64,000 nt of DNA from Thioalkalivibrio sp. AKL19 (GCF_000420165.1 NZ_ATUK01000010.1:62001-126000); one strand, 5' to 3'; positions 32,345-41,568 are shown, numbered from the stretch's first letter. Notes: generated by a model not told the origin, from the sequence alone. Numbers and translations are program-made.

Positions 32345-34681
32345 TCAGTCGCGCGCCTGCCGGATGGCCAGGGCCAGCTGGTTGCGCACCGCCTTGAGGG
32401 CGCGCAGGACGGTTGGTTCCAGTGCAGCGCCCTCCGGCAACTCCAGATACAGCAAGCCCACGCAGCGCTCCCGCACCGCCAGCGGCAACAGCAGGAAGCT
32501 GCGCGCATCCAGAGCCTGGCGGAACTCGTCGGGGATGTAGCGGCTGATCGAAGCCTCGTGACTGTCGGTGATGACCAGGTCCTTCTGCTGCTCCAGCGCC
32601 AGCGACAGGATGTCGCCCTTGCCGGCCAGCGTCAGCCGCAACCGCCCGGAGAGCGCCTCGGCGTCCTGCCCGAAGGCAGTGTGCGCCACCAGCACCCGAT
32701 GCTCGCGATCGGCGAGCATCAGCATCACCCGGCGCAGGCCGAGTGTCCGGTACAGGCTCTCCAGGGTCGTCTGGACCAGCGTGTTCAGCTCGAATTCGCC
32801 CACCATGCTGTCCAGCATGTCGGTCAGGGCCTCCATCAGCGCCGCGGCCTGGGCCGCGGGATCATTCGCCTCCTCGGCGGCCGCCTCGCCATTCCCCTGC
32901 GCGGGTTCAAGCTCCGCCGTATCAGCATCATCGATCCGCACGCCCAGGTTGGCCTTCAGGCGGTTCAGCGGCTCGCGGCCTTCCGGCGGCAGCTTCACCA
33001 CCGCCAGGAAATGATCCATGTGCTCGCGCCCCGACTTGATGGCCCGCTGCATGCCGCGCGCGTCCACGCCCAGGGCGTGTTCGTAGCGCCGGCGCAGATC
33101 GGTCAGCAGGGCACCCTGCTGGTCGCGGTCCGCCCGGGTAATGCACTGGCCCATCTCGGAGGCCAGGGTCACGATGCGATGCAGGCGCTGATCGGCATCC
33201 CGGGCCGCCGGCAGGGTGCCGGAAGGCGCCCGTTCCACCGACGTGACGATCTCCCGCGGGAAGTTCCAGTCCTCCAGCACGCTGCGCGCCAGGGCCTCGT
33301 AGGACAACCCCAGCACCTGCCGCGCCGCGCTGTTCTCGCCCGTACCCTGACCCACACGGATGCGGATCTCGTCCGCCTCCTCGGGCAGGTAGTACAGCAC
33401 CAGCATGCGGCCGATATCGTGGAACAGAGCACAGACAAAGGCCTGCTCGCTCTCCACTCCGCCGACCTGTTCCGCCAGCTCGCGCGCCAGCATGGCGCTG
33501 AACAGCGTTCCGACCAGGGCCTCCATCAGACGGCCGGAATGGCGCCCGCCCTTGAGGTTCTCGAACAGCACCAGTCCGAGCGCCGCCGTGCGCACCTGCT
33601 CGAAGCCCAGGAGCACGATCGCCCGGGAAACGGTCCGGATGTTGCCACCAAAATTGCTGTAAAAGGGCGAATTGGCCAGCCGCAGCAGCTTCTGCGTGGT
33701 CGCGTAGTCCTTCAGTACCGCGTTCGACAACTCCGCCACCGAGCGCTTCATGGTGTCGTCGGAACACTGGGTGATCTCGCGGATGTGGCTGGAGATTCCG
33801 GGGAAGTCCGGCTTGCGCCGGATCTTTCGCAGGATGAAGTCCTGCGAGCCATCCTCCACCGAGCCCTCACCCTGCACGGCCGCCAGCAATGCCTCGCGAA
33901 ATTCGCGCGCGGACGCAAAACGCTCCGAAGGTTCCGGGCGCGTGGCTCGGAGCACCAGGGCATCAAAGCGCTCGTCGCCATGGCCGGTTCGGCCCGACGG
34001 CGGTTCCAGCGCGCCGGCCTGCATCGACTGCCGGATGGCCACCGGGGTATCGCCGGCAAACGCCCGTTCGCCCGTCAGCATCTCGAAGAACAGGGCCCCG
34101 AGCGAGAACACGTCGGAGCGTTCGCTGGCTACCTCTCCCGCCAGCTGTTCCGGGGCCAGGTAGTACGGGGTATCCGGCAGATGGCTCTCGCCGCTCGCAG
34201 CCGCCTCGGGCAGTGCCATGCCCAGGCCGGTGATGCGCGCGTGCCCCTCGGGGTTCACGGTCACGTTCGCCGGTTGCAAGGCCCCGTGCAGGATGCCCTG
34301 CTCGTGGGCCGCCGCCGCGGCATCCAGCAACTCGCGCATCAACGCCAGGGCGCGATCGATCGGCAGGGCGCCGCGGGTGAGGAGCCGGTCCAGGGTCTCG
34401 CCCTCGACGTACTCGAAGACCAGGTAGACGCCCTGGGCATAGTCCCCCGCCTCGAAGATCGGCGCGATGTTCGGGTGCCGGAAACGGCTCAGACGCCGCG
34501 CGTCCTCAAGCAGCGCCCGACGGGTGTCGGCATCGGCCGCGGCATCGGTCAGCGTGCGGATCGCCACCTGGCGGTCCAGTACCGGGTCGTGCGCCACGTA
34601 GAGACCGTCGCGAGCACTGGTGCCCAGCGTCCGGGTAATCCGGAAGCGTTCGATCTCGGGAACGGCCACGGGATCAGCCAT
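32345..34681 (-). CDS. Pseudokinase-HDOD-GAF signalling protein
   Basis: A 778-residue multidomain protein. Residues 1-270 have a Ser/Thr-kinase fold, but every catalytic position is changed: the VAIK lysine is Arg42 (VAIRTL), HRDLKPxN reads HGALQPAN (132-139), and DFG reads GLG (152-154). The glycine loop is also lost. The structural APE and SDVFSLG motifs remain. An HDOD domain follows (about 280-490; RLANSPFYSNFGG, LFHDIGRMLVLYYLPEEA), then an acidic linker and a GAF domain (about 610-778). It is probably a phospho-independent scaffold or sensor. The start at 34681 is preferred to a GTG at 34708. Confidence 0.88.
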   Translation of the reverse strand: MADPVAVPEIERFRITRTLGTSARDGLYVAHDPVLDRQVAIRTLTDAAADADTRRALLEDARRLSRFRHPNIAPIFEAGDYAQGVYLVFEYVEGETLDRLLTRGALPIDRALALMRELLDAAAAAHEQGILHGALQPANVTVNPEGHARITGLGMALPEAAASGESHLPDTPYYLAPEQLAGEVASERSDVFSLGALFFEMLTGERAFAGDTPVAIRQSMQAGALEPPSGRTGHGDERFDALVLRATRPEPSERFASAREFREALLAAVQGEGSVEDGSQDFILRKIRRKPDFPGISSHIREITQCSDDTMKRSVAELSNAVLKDYATTQKLLRLANSPFYSNFGGNIRTVSRAIVLLGFEQVRTAALGLVLFENLKGGRHSGRLMEALVGTLFSAMLARELAEQVGGVESEQAFVCALFHDIGRMLVLYYLPEEADEIRIRVGQGTGENSAARQVLGLSYEALARSVLEDWNFPREIVTSVERAPSGTLPAARDADQRLHRIVTLASEMGQCITRADRDQQGALLTDLRRRYEHALGVDARGMQRAIKSGREHMDHFLAVVKLPPEGREPLNRLKANLGVRIDDADTAELEPAQGNGEAAAEEANDPAAQAAALMEALTDMLDSMVGEFELNTLVQTTLESLYRTLGLRRVMLMLADREHRVLVAHTAFGQDAEALSGRLRLTLAGKGDILSLALEQQKDLVITDSHEASISRYIPDEFRQALDARSFLLLPLAVRERCVGLLYLELPEGAALEPTVLRALKAVRNQLALAIRQARD

Positions 34682-34830
34682 GGGCCTGCCCCGCTGATCG
34701 CGCCCCACCCCTGTCCACGGCGCCTGCTGTCAGCCCCGCCATATACGGATCCATCCGTCTTCTCCCCGTTGTGTCCGCTGGTTGCAAGTCGGCCCCACCC
34801 CGGCCGCTCGCGAAACCCCCTCCGCGGAGG

Positions 34831-35211
34831 TCAATCCGCCGGATCGCGGGCGTGTTCCTTCAGGATATCCAGCGGGATCACCGCCAGGGTCTCCTCGTGC
34901 GTCGCGCGCAGGAAGACCCCGGGTGCCGCCCCCGCCCGGTAGGCCTCCAGCCAGCGTGCCGCACACAGGCACCAGCGATCGCCGGCCTCCAGTCCGGGGA
35001 AGCCGAACTCCGGTACCGGTGTCATCAGGTCATTCCCCTGCGCCAGGGAAAAGTCCAGGAACTCGCGCGTGACCTCGGCGCACACCGTGTGCATGCCCTG
35101 GTCGTCGTAGCCCGTGGCGCAGCGGCCATCGCGGTAGAAACCGGTGACCGGGTCCCGGCCGCAGGGCTCGAGCGCCCCGCCAAACACGTTCTTCGAGGGA
35201 AATGGCTGCAT
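34831..35211 (-). CDS. DUF2237 family protein
   Basis: A 126-residue protein matching DUF2237: KNVFGGALEPCGRDPVTGFYRDGRCATG, HTVCAEVTREFLDFSLAQGND, and FPGLEAGDRWCLCAARWLEAYRAG. It is rich in conserved cysteines (PCG, RCATG, VCAE, WCLCA), suggesting a metal or redox role; the function is unknown. It is a stand-alone gene between the pseudokinase gene and the DUF2235 hydrolase gene, all on the same strand. Confidence 0.9.
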   Translation of the reverse strand: MQPFPSKNVFGGALEPCGRDPVTGFYRDGRCATGYDDQGMHTVCAEVTREFLDFSLAQGNDLMTPVPEFGFPGLEAGDRWCLCAARWLEAYRAGAAPGVFLRATHEETLAVIPLDILKEHARDPAD

Positions 35212-35293
35212 TGAAGGACTCTCCGTCTGCTGTGCCTACAGGATAACGGAGACCCACCCCCCAAGCGCGAGCGTTTGTTTCACCCGGGGGAAT

Positions 35294-36325
35294 TCAGTCG
35301 GCGTCCGGCCAGCCCCATGCTTCCAGGGCAACGCGCAGGTTCTCGGGCCGGTAGTCCGCATCCCGCCGGTAGCGTTGCAGGACACTGGGGTGCAGTTCGG
35401 TCGGGTGGCCGGGCGGGTCCAGCGGACGCCGATAGCGGCGCCGCAGGCGATAGATGTGCCGCCGGGAGCGGTGCAGCGGCGCGAGTGGATCAGGGCGCAG
35501 GCCATCCGGGAGATGCCCTTCCACTTCCAGTCCACCCGCCCGGGCCTGCTCAACCATCCAGGCCAGCGGCACCTCGGACGCGAGGCGCCCCTTGGTATCC
35601 GGGGCATACCCGCCGCCCACATCCGCGTGCACACCACTGAACCACACCTGTTCCAGGTCCAGCCCCGGGCGCGGATCCCACAGGGTCGGCTCGAAGTCGG
35701 CTCGGGTCTCGTCGATCGCCATGGCATGGCGGGCGATGCGCACGTTGGGACCCAGCTTGGTGTCGTAGAATTCGTCCGTGCGGTCGAACATCCCCAGCAG
35801 GGAGAACGGGATGCCCAGCGCACCAACCGTGTCCCAGACCCCGACAAAGCGGATCTCCCGCGAGGGATGCGAATACGCAGCCCGGAATTCGCGCGAGGCC
35901 TCGCCCTCGGGCGCATGGCTGGCTGCGACGTTCTTGTAGTGGCGGAAGGCCTGCTCGATCAGGCGGGCGTCGGGGCGCTTCAGGATCCCGCAGTTGTTGA
36001 TGAGCCCACACAGGCTGCGGACGGTGTACGCACCCCGGCTGAAGCCGAACAGGAAGATCTCGCTGCCCGGCGCATAGTTCTGGACAATGTAGCGATAGGC
36101 ATCCTGGATATTCTTGTGGATGCCCCGTCCGGTCACGCCTCCGGTGATCTTTGCGTAGTAAGCCCCCACACCCCAGTCGTAGAAGACCTGCTGCGGGTCA
36201 CCGCTGGCGTCGGCGGGCGCGATGGCACGGGCCAGACGCAAGACATTGGTCGGCACGTCCGACTCGACGTCCTCCTCCGGGCGATTCCAGGTTCCATCCG
36301 CACAGATCACGATCCGTCGTGTCAT
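35294..36325 (-). CDS. DUF2235 alpha/beta-hydrolase
   Basis: A 343-residue protein with the lipase-type nucleophile elbow FGFSRGAYTVR (Ser97) and the start RIVICADGTWN typical of DUF2235. The later GVHADVGGGY segment carries the conserved Asp and His of the family. Some DUF2235 proteins are type VI secretion phospholipase effectors (Tle1), but no VgrG, immunity or other secretion gene is adjacent here, so a housekeeping hydrolase is as likely. It is 76 bases upstream of the Hsp20 gene's 3' end on the same strand. Confidence 0.85.
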   Translation of the reverse strand: MTRRIVICADGTWNRPEEDVESDVPTNVLRLARAIAPADASGDPQQVFYDWGVGAYYAKITGGVTGRGIHKNIQDAYRYIVQNYAPGSEIFLFGFSRGAYTVRSLCGLINNCGILKRPDARLIEQAFRHYKNVAASHAPEGEASREFRAAYSHPSREIRFVGVWDTVGALGIPFSLLGMFDRTDEFYDTKLGPNVRIARHAMAIDETRADFEPTLWDPRPGLDLEQVWFSGVHADVGGGYAPDTKGRLASEVPLAWMVEQARAGGLEVEGHLPDGLRPDPLAPLHRSRRHIYRLRRRYRRPLDPPGHPTELHPSVLQRYRRDADYRPENLRVALEAWGWPDAD

Positions 36326-36401
36326 TCGCCAGCCTCACATCCTTGTCGTCGGGCGGTGCCGGCGATCATTCATCGCACGGCATACCGCCGTGGGATGCCC
36401 C

Positions 36402-36938
36402 TCAGGAGCCGATCTCGATCCGGCGCACCCCCGGCCGGGCGTCTTCCTGGCGCCGGGGGATGTCGATCTTCAGCACGCCATTCTTGAACCGCGCCTGGAT
36501 GCCATCGACGTCGGCGTCGCCCGGCAGGCTGAGGATACGGCGAAACTGCCCGTAGGCCCGCTCGACACGATGATAGCCCTGGTCGTCCTCCTCGGTCTCC
36601 TGGCGCTTTTCGCCGGAGATGATCAGGTCGTCGCCATCCACCGTCAGGTCGATCGCGTCCTCGTCGATCCCTGGCACCTCCACCGTGATCCGGTAGGCCT
36701 TGCGGGTCTCGGCGATGTCCACGCTGGGCTTGAGCAGCAGCGAGGCCGCATCGCCCCCGCGCGCCCCGAGGGCGGCACCAAAGAAGTCCTCGAACATCCG
36801 GTCCATCTCCCGGTGCATGCGCACCAGGGGATCGCGCATCAGGGCATCGGGCGCCTCGCGCCGGGCCGGCACCACCTCCGGGCTCGCGGTCTCCTCGCGC
36901 TTGAACCAGTTCCACGGCTTGAGCTTTTGCAGGTCCAT
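36402..36938 (-). CDS. Small heat-shock protein (Hsp20/alpha-crystallin)
   Basis: A 178-residue Hsp20 chaperone. The alpha-crystallin domain spans about 75-170 (PSVDIAETRKAYRITVEVPG, DDLIISGEKRQE, FRRILSLPGDADVDGIQARFKNGVLKIDIPR), and the tail ends with the RRIEIGS variant of the IXI motif. ATG 36938 has a perfect GGAGGTGACGATC upstream. It binds unfolding proteins without ATP. A heat-shock-like promoter (CTTGAAA) lies upstream at about 37000. Confidence 0.92.
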   Translation of the reverse strand: MDLQKLKPWNWFKREETASPEVVPARREAPDALMRDPLVRMHREMDRMFEDFFGAALGARGGDAASLLLKPSVDIAETRKAYRITVEVPGIDEDAIDLTVDGDDLIISGEKRQETEEDDQGYHRVERAYGQFRRILSLPGDADVDGIQARFKNGVLKIDIPRRQEDARPGVRRIEIGS

Positions 36939-36977
36939 GATCGTCACCTCCACGGGAAAGACTACTGTCTACCGAAA

Positions 36978-37007
36978 TAACTAGGTCGCGGAGAGGGACT
37001 TTTCAAG
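36978..37007 (-). promoter_or_regulatory. Candidate heat-shock-type promoter for the Hsp20 gene
   Basis: On the minus strand CTTGAAA (37007-37001) is an exact sigma-32 -35 element. About 15 bases further on CCTAGTTA matches the sigma-32 -10 (CCCCATNT) only weakly; the same bases can be read as a poor sigma-70 promoter (TTGAAA-N17-TAGTTA). It is 40 bases ahead of the Hsp20 ATG. Confidence 0.45.
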
Positions 37008-37017
37008 CCCCCCCGAA

Positions 37018-38124
37018 TCAGGCCCTGCGGAAATCGGCCAGACGCACCGGCTGACGCCGGGCGCCCCACTCGCCGGGTCGCGCCTCGAAGACCCCCGGCA
37101 CCGACGCCCCGCACGCATCGCAGCAGCCATCGGCGGTCAGGTTCCAGTCCGAGAGCTCGTACCAGTCACGGCCGATCAGGCGTTGTCCGCAACTCGCGCA
37201 CCAGGTGCTCTGGCCGTCCGCGTCGTGCACGTTGCCGGTGTACACGTGATGCAGGCCCTGCTCGCGGGCGATGCGACGCGCCCGCTGCAGCGTCTCGATC
37301 GGCGTGCGCGGGTGTTCGGTCATCTTGAAATCCGGATGGAAGGCGGTGAAATGCAGCGGCACATCCGGCCCCAGATGCTCCCGGACCCATTGCGCCATGG
37401 AGGTGATCTCCGCATCGCTGTCGTTCTCCCCCGGGATCAGCAACGTGGTGATCTCGACCCAGGTATCGGTCTCGTGCACCAGCCATTCCAGGGTGTCGAG
37501 TACTGGCTGCAGATGGGCCCCGGTCAGCTTGTGATAGAAGCGCTCGGTGAATGCCTTCAGGTCCACGTTCGCCGCGTCCATGGCGGCAAAGAATTCGCCG
37601 CGCGCCTGCTCGGTGATGTAGCCGGCCGTCACCGCCACCGTGCGGATATCCCGCGCGCGGCAAGCCGCCGCTACGTCGATGGCGTACTCGTGAAAGATCA
37701 CCGGGTCGTTGTAGGTAAAGGCCACCGCGCGACAACCCAGTTCCTCGGCGGCACGTGCGATGGTCTCGGGATCGGCGCGATCCGCCAGGGTGTGGATCTC
37801 GCGCGACTTGCTGATGTCCCAGTTCTGGCAGAACTTGCAGGCCAGGTTGCAGCCGGCCGTGCCGAATGACAGCACCGGACTGCCCGGCAGAAAGTGATTG
37901 AGCGGCTTCTTCTCGATCGGATCCACGCAGTACCCGGAGGAACGCCCGTAGCTGGTCAGCACCACCGCGTCGTCGAGGTTGGCGCGCACGAAACAGGCCC
38001 CGCGCTGGCCGGGCTTCAGCTTGCAGTAGCGCGGGCACAGGTCGCACTGCACGCGGCCGTCCTCCAGGGCGTGCCAATAGCGCGTGGCCACGGTGAAATC
38101 ATCATGTTCGGGGGTGTCATTCAT
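37018..38124 (-). CDS. AmmeMemoRadiSam system radical SAM enzyme
   Basis: A 368-residue radical SAM protein. The cluster motif is Cys92-x3-Cys96-x2-Cys99 (GCNLACKFCQNWD). The N-terminal CDLCPRYCKL (Cys27, 30, 34) and Cys44 plus two C-terminal CxxC pairs (WCASCGQ, CCDACGA) add possible metal sites. This architecture (like PflA-related YloN/AmmeMemoRadiSam proteins) is the R component of a three-part system whose substrate is unknown. It reads divergently from the Memo gene with 85 bases between starts and ends 37018 next to the Hsp20 promoter. Confidence 0.9.
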   Translation of the reverse strand: MNDTPEHDDFTVATRYWHALEDGRVQCDLCPRYCKLKPGQRGACFVRANLDDAVVLTSYGRSSGYCVDPIEKKPLNHFLPGSPVLSFGTAGCNLACKFCQNWDISKSREIHTLADRADPETIARAAEELGCRAVAFTYNDPVIFHEYAIDVAAACRARDIRTVAVTAGYITEQARGEFFAAMDAANVDLKAFTERFYHKLTGAHLQPVLDTLEWLVHETDTWVEITTLLIPGENDSDAEITSMAQWVREHLGPDVPLHFTAFHPDFKMTEHPRTPIETLQRARRIAREQGLHHVYTGNVHDADGQSTWCASCGQRLIGRDWYELSDWNLTADGCCDACGASVPGVFEARPGEWGARRQPVRLADFRRA

Positions 38125-38151
38125 ATCCGGTCCAGCCCGTTCTTCATGGTC

Positions 38152-38182
38152 TTGAATATGAAGACGATATCCCAATATTCAA
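38152..38182. promoter_or_regulatory. Inverted repeat TTGAATAT-N15-ATATTCAA in the divergent AmmeMemoRadiSam promoter
   Basis: The two 8-base arms at 38152-38159 and 38175-38182 are perfect complements. The region is AT-rich in otherwise GC-rich DNA and lies between the divergent radical SAM gene (start 38124) and Memo gene (start 38210). It overlaps a second small palindrome, GTCTTGAATATGAAGAC (38149-38165). It is a good candidate for an operator that controls both directions. Confidence 0.55.
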
Positions 38183-38209
38183 CAACATAATGTTCGACGG
38201 AGACGTCCA

Positions 38210-39010
38210 ATGACCGCACAGCCCTGCGTCCGCGAGCCCGCCATCGCGGGACGGTTCTACCCGGCCGACCCCGACGAGCTGCGCGCCACCGTCACCCGGT
38301 TGCTGGACGCGGTTCCGGTGGAATCCGGCGCGGCGCCGCCCAAAGCCCTGATCGCGCCGCACGCCGGCTACCCGTACTCCGGCCCGGTGGCCGCCTCCGC
38401 CTATGCGCGCATCCGTCCCCTGGCGGGCCGGATCCGGCGCGTCATCCTTCTGGGCCCGTCGCATCGCGTGCCCTTCCACGGGATCGCGACCACCACGGCC
38501 TCGGCCTACCGCAGCCCACTTGGAGACGTTCCCGTGGATCTCGAGGCCCTGGGCACCATCGCGGACCTGCCCGGGGTGCAGGCACTCGATGTCGCCCACG
38601 GCCCCGAACACAGCCTGGAGGCCCACTTGCCGTTCCTGCAGGTTGCATTGGGTACCTTCGACCTGGTGCCGCTGGTGGTCGGAGACGCCTCCGCCGAGCA
38701 GGTCGCGAGCGTGCTGGAACACCTGTGGGGCGGCGCGGAGACCCTGATCGTCGTCAGCTCGGATCTCTCCCACTTCCACGACTACGCCACCGCCAGCCGC
38801 CTGGATGCGGCCACCACCCACTCCATCGAACGGCTGGATGAACGCGCCCTCGGCCCGGAACAGGCCTGCGGCTGCCGCCCGCTGGCGGGCCTGTTGCGGC
38901 TGGCACGGCAGCGTGGTCTTGCCATCACCACGCTGGACCAGCGCAACTCCGGCGACACCGCCGGACCGCGCGACCAAGTGGTCGGCTACGGCGCCTGGAT
39001 GCTGCAATGA
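38210..39010 (+). CDS. AmmeMemoRadiSam system Memo (component B)
   Basis: A 266-residue MEMO1-family protein. It contains the family's histidine positions His51 (APHAGYPYSG), His85 (GPSHRVPFHG) and His188 (SDLSHFHDY), and Cys220/222 (EQACGCRPL), which together resemble the metal-binding pocket of human MEMO1. It also resembles LigB-type extradiol dioxygenases in fold. The biochemical role in bacteria is unknown. It overlaps the AMMECR1 gene by 4 bases (ATGA). Confidence 0.9.
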   Translation: MTAQPCVREPAIAGRFYPADPDELRATVTRLLDAVPVESGAAPPKALIAPHAGYPYSGPVAASAYARIRPLAGRIRRVILLGPSHRVPFHGIATTTASAYRSPLGDVPVDLEALGTIADLPGVQALDVAHGPEHSLEAHLPFLQVALGTFDLVPLVVGDASAEQVASVLEHLWGGAETLIVVSSDLSHFHDYATASRLDAATTHSIERLDERALGPEQACGCRPLAGLLRLARQRGLAITTLDQRNSGDTAGPRDQVVGYGAWMLQ

Positions 39011-39585
39011 AGCACGCCATCGACCTGCCCGCGCCGGCGCGCGAGCGCTTGCTGGAACTGGCGGCGGAAGCCATCCGGTGGGCCGCCCACGACACCCCCG
39101 CCGACACCATTGCACTGGCACAGGAACCCAACCCGCTGCCCGAACCTGGCGCCTGCTTCGTCACCCTGAAGCGTGGGGACGCCCTGCGTGGTTGCATCGG
39201 CACGCTGGAGGCCCACCGCCCCCTGGCCGCGGACGTGCTGCACAACGCGCGGGCAGCCGCCCTGAACGATCCACGTTTCCCGCCACTGCGTGCCCCGGAG
39301 CTTGCGGGTCTCGACTACTCGGTGACCCTGCTCACCGCCTCGCGCCCGATCGAGGCCGACCACCGCGAGGCCCTGCTGGATCAACTGCAACCCGGTCGCG
39401 ACGGACTGGTCATCCAGGCCGGCGCCCGGCGCGCCACCTTCCTGCCGGCCGTCTGGGAACAGCTGCCGGACCCCGACGCCTTCCTGGATGCCCTGCTGCA
39501 AAAGGCCGGCCTCCCCCGTGGGAGCTGGCCCGAGGAGCTACAGGCCTGGCGCTACGGCTCGCTGGAGGTTGCCGGTGAACTTTGA
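39007..39585 (+). CDS. AmmeMemoRadiSam system AMMECR1-domain protein (component A)
   Basis: A 192-residue AMMECR1-domain protein with the hallmark LRGCIGTLE (residues 60-68) and the blocks NARAAALNDPRFPPL and VTLLTASRPIE. The human homologue is linked to the AMME disease locus; the enzymatic function is unknown. It is coupled to Memo upstream (ATGA) and overlaps the rhomboid gene downstream by 11 bases. Confidence 0.92.
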   Translation: MKHAIDLPAPARERLLELAAEAIRWAAHDTPADTIALAQEPNPLPEPGACFVTLKRGDALRGCIGTLEAHRPLAADVLHNARAAALNDPRFPPLRAPELAGLDYSVTLLTASRPIEADHREALLDQLQPGRDGLVIQAGARRATFLPAVWEQLPDPDAFLDALLQKAGLPRGSWPEELQAWRYGSLEVAGEL

Positions 39586-40192
39586 ACCGAGCGTCACGCT
39601 GTACCTGATCGTCGCCACCGTCGTGGTCTCCCTGCTCGCATGGCAGAACCCGCGCTGGCTGCAGGCGATGATCCATCACCCGCCGTCGGTGCAGCGCGGC
39701 GAGTACTGGCGTCTGGTGACCCACGGCTTCATCCATGCCGACGGCACCCATCTCGCGTTCAACATGATCACGCTGTTTTTCTTCGGCATGGCCATGGAAC
39801 GCGTGCTGGTGCCGGCGATCGGCATGGGCGGCTTCGTGCTGTTCTATCTGGCCGCCATCGTGCTCGCCAGCCTGCCCAGCCACCTGAGCCATCTGCGCGA
39901 CCCCGGCTACCGCTCGCTGGGCGCATCCGGCGCGGTCTCCGCGGTGCTGTTCGCCTACATCCTGCTGCAGCCCTGGTCGCTGTTATTCGTGTTCTTTATC
40001 CCGGTGCCGGCCATCGTGTTCGCGGCCGTCTATATCGGCTATTCGCTCTATGCCCAGCGGCAAAACCGCGACAACATCAACCACAGCGCCCACCTGTGGG
40101 GCGGGGCCTGGGGCGTGGGCTTCATGCTGCTGCTGGAGCCCGCCTTGCTGGGCCGCTTCTTCCAGGAACTGCTGTCGCCGCTTGGTGGGTAG
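39575..40192 (+). CDS. Rhomboid-family intramembrane serine protease
   Basis: A 205-residue rhomboid with about six transmembrane helices. The catalytic serine is Ser118 in GASGAVSAV and the catalytic histidine is His173 (SAHLWGG). The HGFIHADGTHLAFNM block includes the conserved N-terminal-side residues. The GTG start at 39575 follows GGAGG by six bases and overlaps the end of the AMMECR1 gene. The substrate is unknown; co-translation with the AmmeMemo genes may mean a shared pathway or only tight packing. Confidence 0.9.
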   Translation: MNFEPSVTLYLIVATVVVSLLAWQNPRWLQAMIHHPPSVQRGEYWRLVTHGFIHADGTHLAFNMITLFFFGMAMERVLVPAIGMGGFVLFYLAAIVLASLPSHLSHLRDPGYRSLGASGAVSAVLFAYILLQPWSLLFVFFIPVPAIVFAAVYIGYSLYAQRQNRDNINHSAHLWGGAWGVGFMLLLEPALLGRFFQELLSPLGG

Positions 40193-40201
40193 GGAGGTCG
40201 C

Positions 40202-41568
40202 ATGCCACACGCCACGCACCCAAATGCATTCCGCGCCCTGGGCGTCGTCGCCGGGCTCAGCATGGGCCTGTGGGGCTCGCCCAGCCTGTCCGGAGACGAC
40301 CTCCAGCCGCACATCCAGTGGCAGGAACCGGTGACGGTCGCGCAGGGCGAGGCCTACCGGGGTCCCTGGCGGATGAACGCTTCGGATTTTCGCTATGTGG
40401 ACGATGCCTCGGTCGCGATCAACGATCACGGCGAGGTGGTCGTCGTCTGGGCCGACCAGACGGAGCAGGCGATCTTCCTGCAACGTTATGACCGCCAGGG
40501 CCGACCCGTCTTCGAGCAAGCCACCCGCATCGGCGGCGAACCCGATACCTTCTCCTGGCTCCCGCGCGTGGCGATTGAACCCACTCCGGACGACGAACAC
40601 CGTTTCACCGTTCACCTGCTCTGGCAGGAGATCCTGTTTACCGGGGGGGATCATGGAGGCGAGATCCTCTACGCACGCTCCACGGACGGGGGTGCGACCT
40701 TCGAGGATCACCAGAACCTGTCCCGCTCGCGGGACGGCGCGGGCAAGGGCCGTATCACGGCGCATCGCTGGGACAACGGCAGCCTGGACCTGCTGCGCGC
40801 CGCTGAAGGGCACGTGATTGCGGCCTGGACGGAATACCAGGGCCCGCTGCGCGTGGCCCGCTCCAGCGACGGCGGCGCGACGTTTTCCGAGGCCATCACG
40901 ATCAACGACGGTGCCAGCGTGCCGGCCCGTGCACCCACCCTCGCGCAGGCCCCTTCCGGCAGGATACTGCTGGCCTGGTCGGAAGGCGACAGCCCGTATG
41001 CGGACATCCGCATCGCCACGTCGGACGACCTCGGCCAGGGCTTTACCACGCCCACCACCGCGCTGGAACACCCGGGCCATGCCGATGCGCCCTCGCTGGT
41101 GGTGGACGCTCACGGCACGGTCCATCTCGCCTTCGGCGCGATCCCGGCCAATGACCTGGAAGATTACCGTCAGCCCCACCACCGCCGCCTGCATGTCAGC
41201 CAGTCCGATGCCGACGACCTGGACTTCGGACCGGCGAAGAAGCTCGACGCGGACGACTGGCCGGGCGGCTTCCCGACCCTGGCCCGCGATGGCCAGCGGC
41301 TGTACCTGGTGTGGCAGCGCTATCCGCACCCCACCGACCGTCCCTACGGCCTGGCGTTTACCCACGCGCCGCTGGAGTCCCCGGCATTCGGCCCCGTCGA
41401 GCCCGTCCCGGGCACCACCGGTACACCCTATAGCGGCGGGCTTCAGGGCCAGCTGAAACGGCGAATGGCCGTCAATTCGAGCGGCGAGATCGCGATTGCG
41501 CAAAGCCGCTTTGTCCCCGGCAGTCATAGCGACATCCTGCTGATACGCGGACAGGTCGAGACAGGCGA

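Noticed and set aside
32324-34942. An 872-codon open frame on the plus strand.
   Set aside because: Antisense to the pseudokinase-HDOD-GAF gene, with arginine/glutamine-rich shadow composition and no recognisable domain.
35294-36325. Type VI secretion effector locus.
   Set aside because: The DUF2235 fold alone is not enough; no secretion or immunity gene is present.
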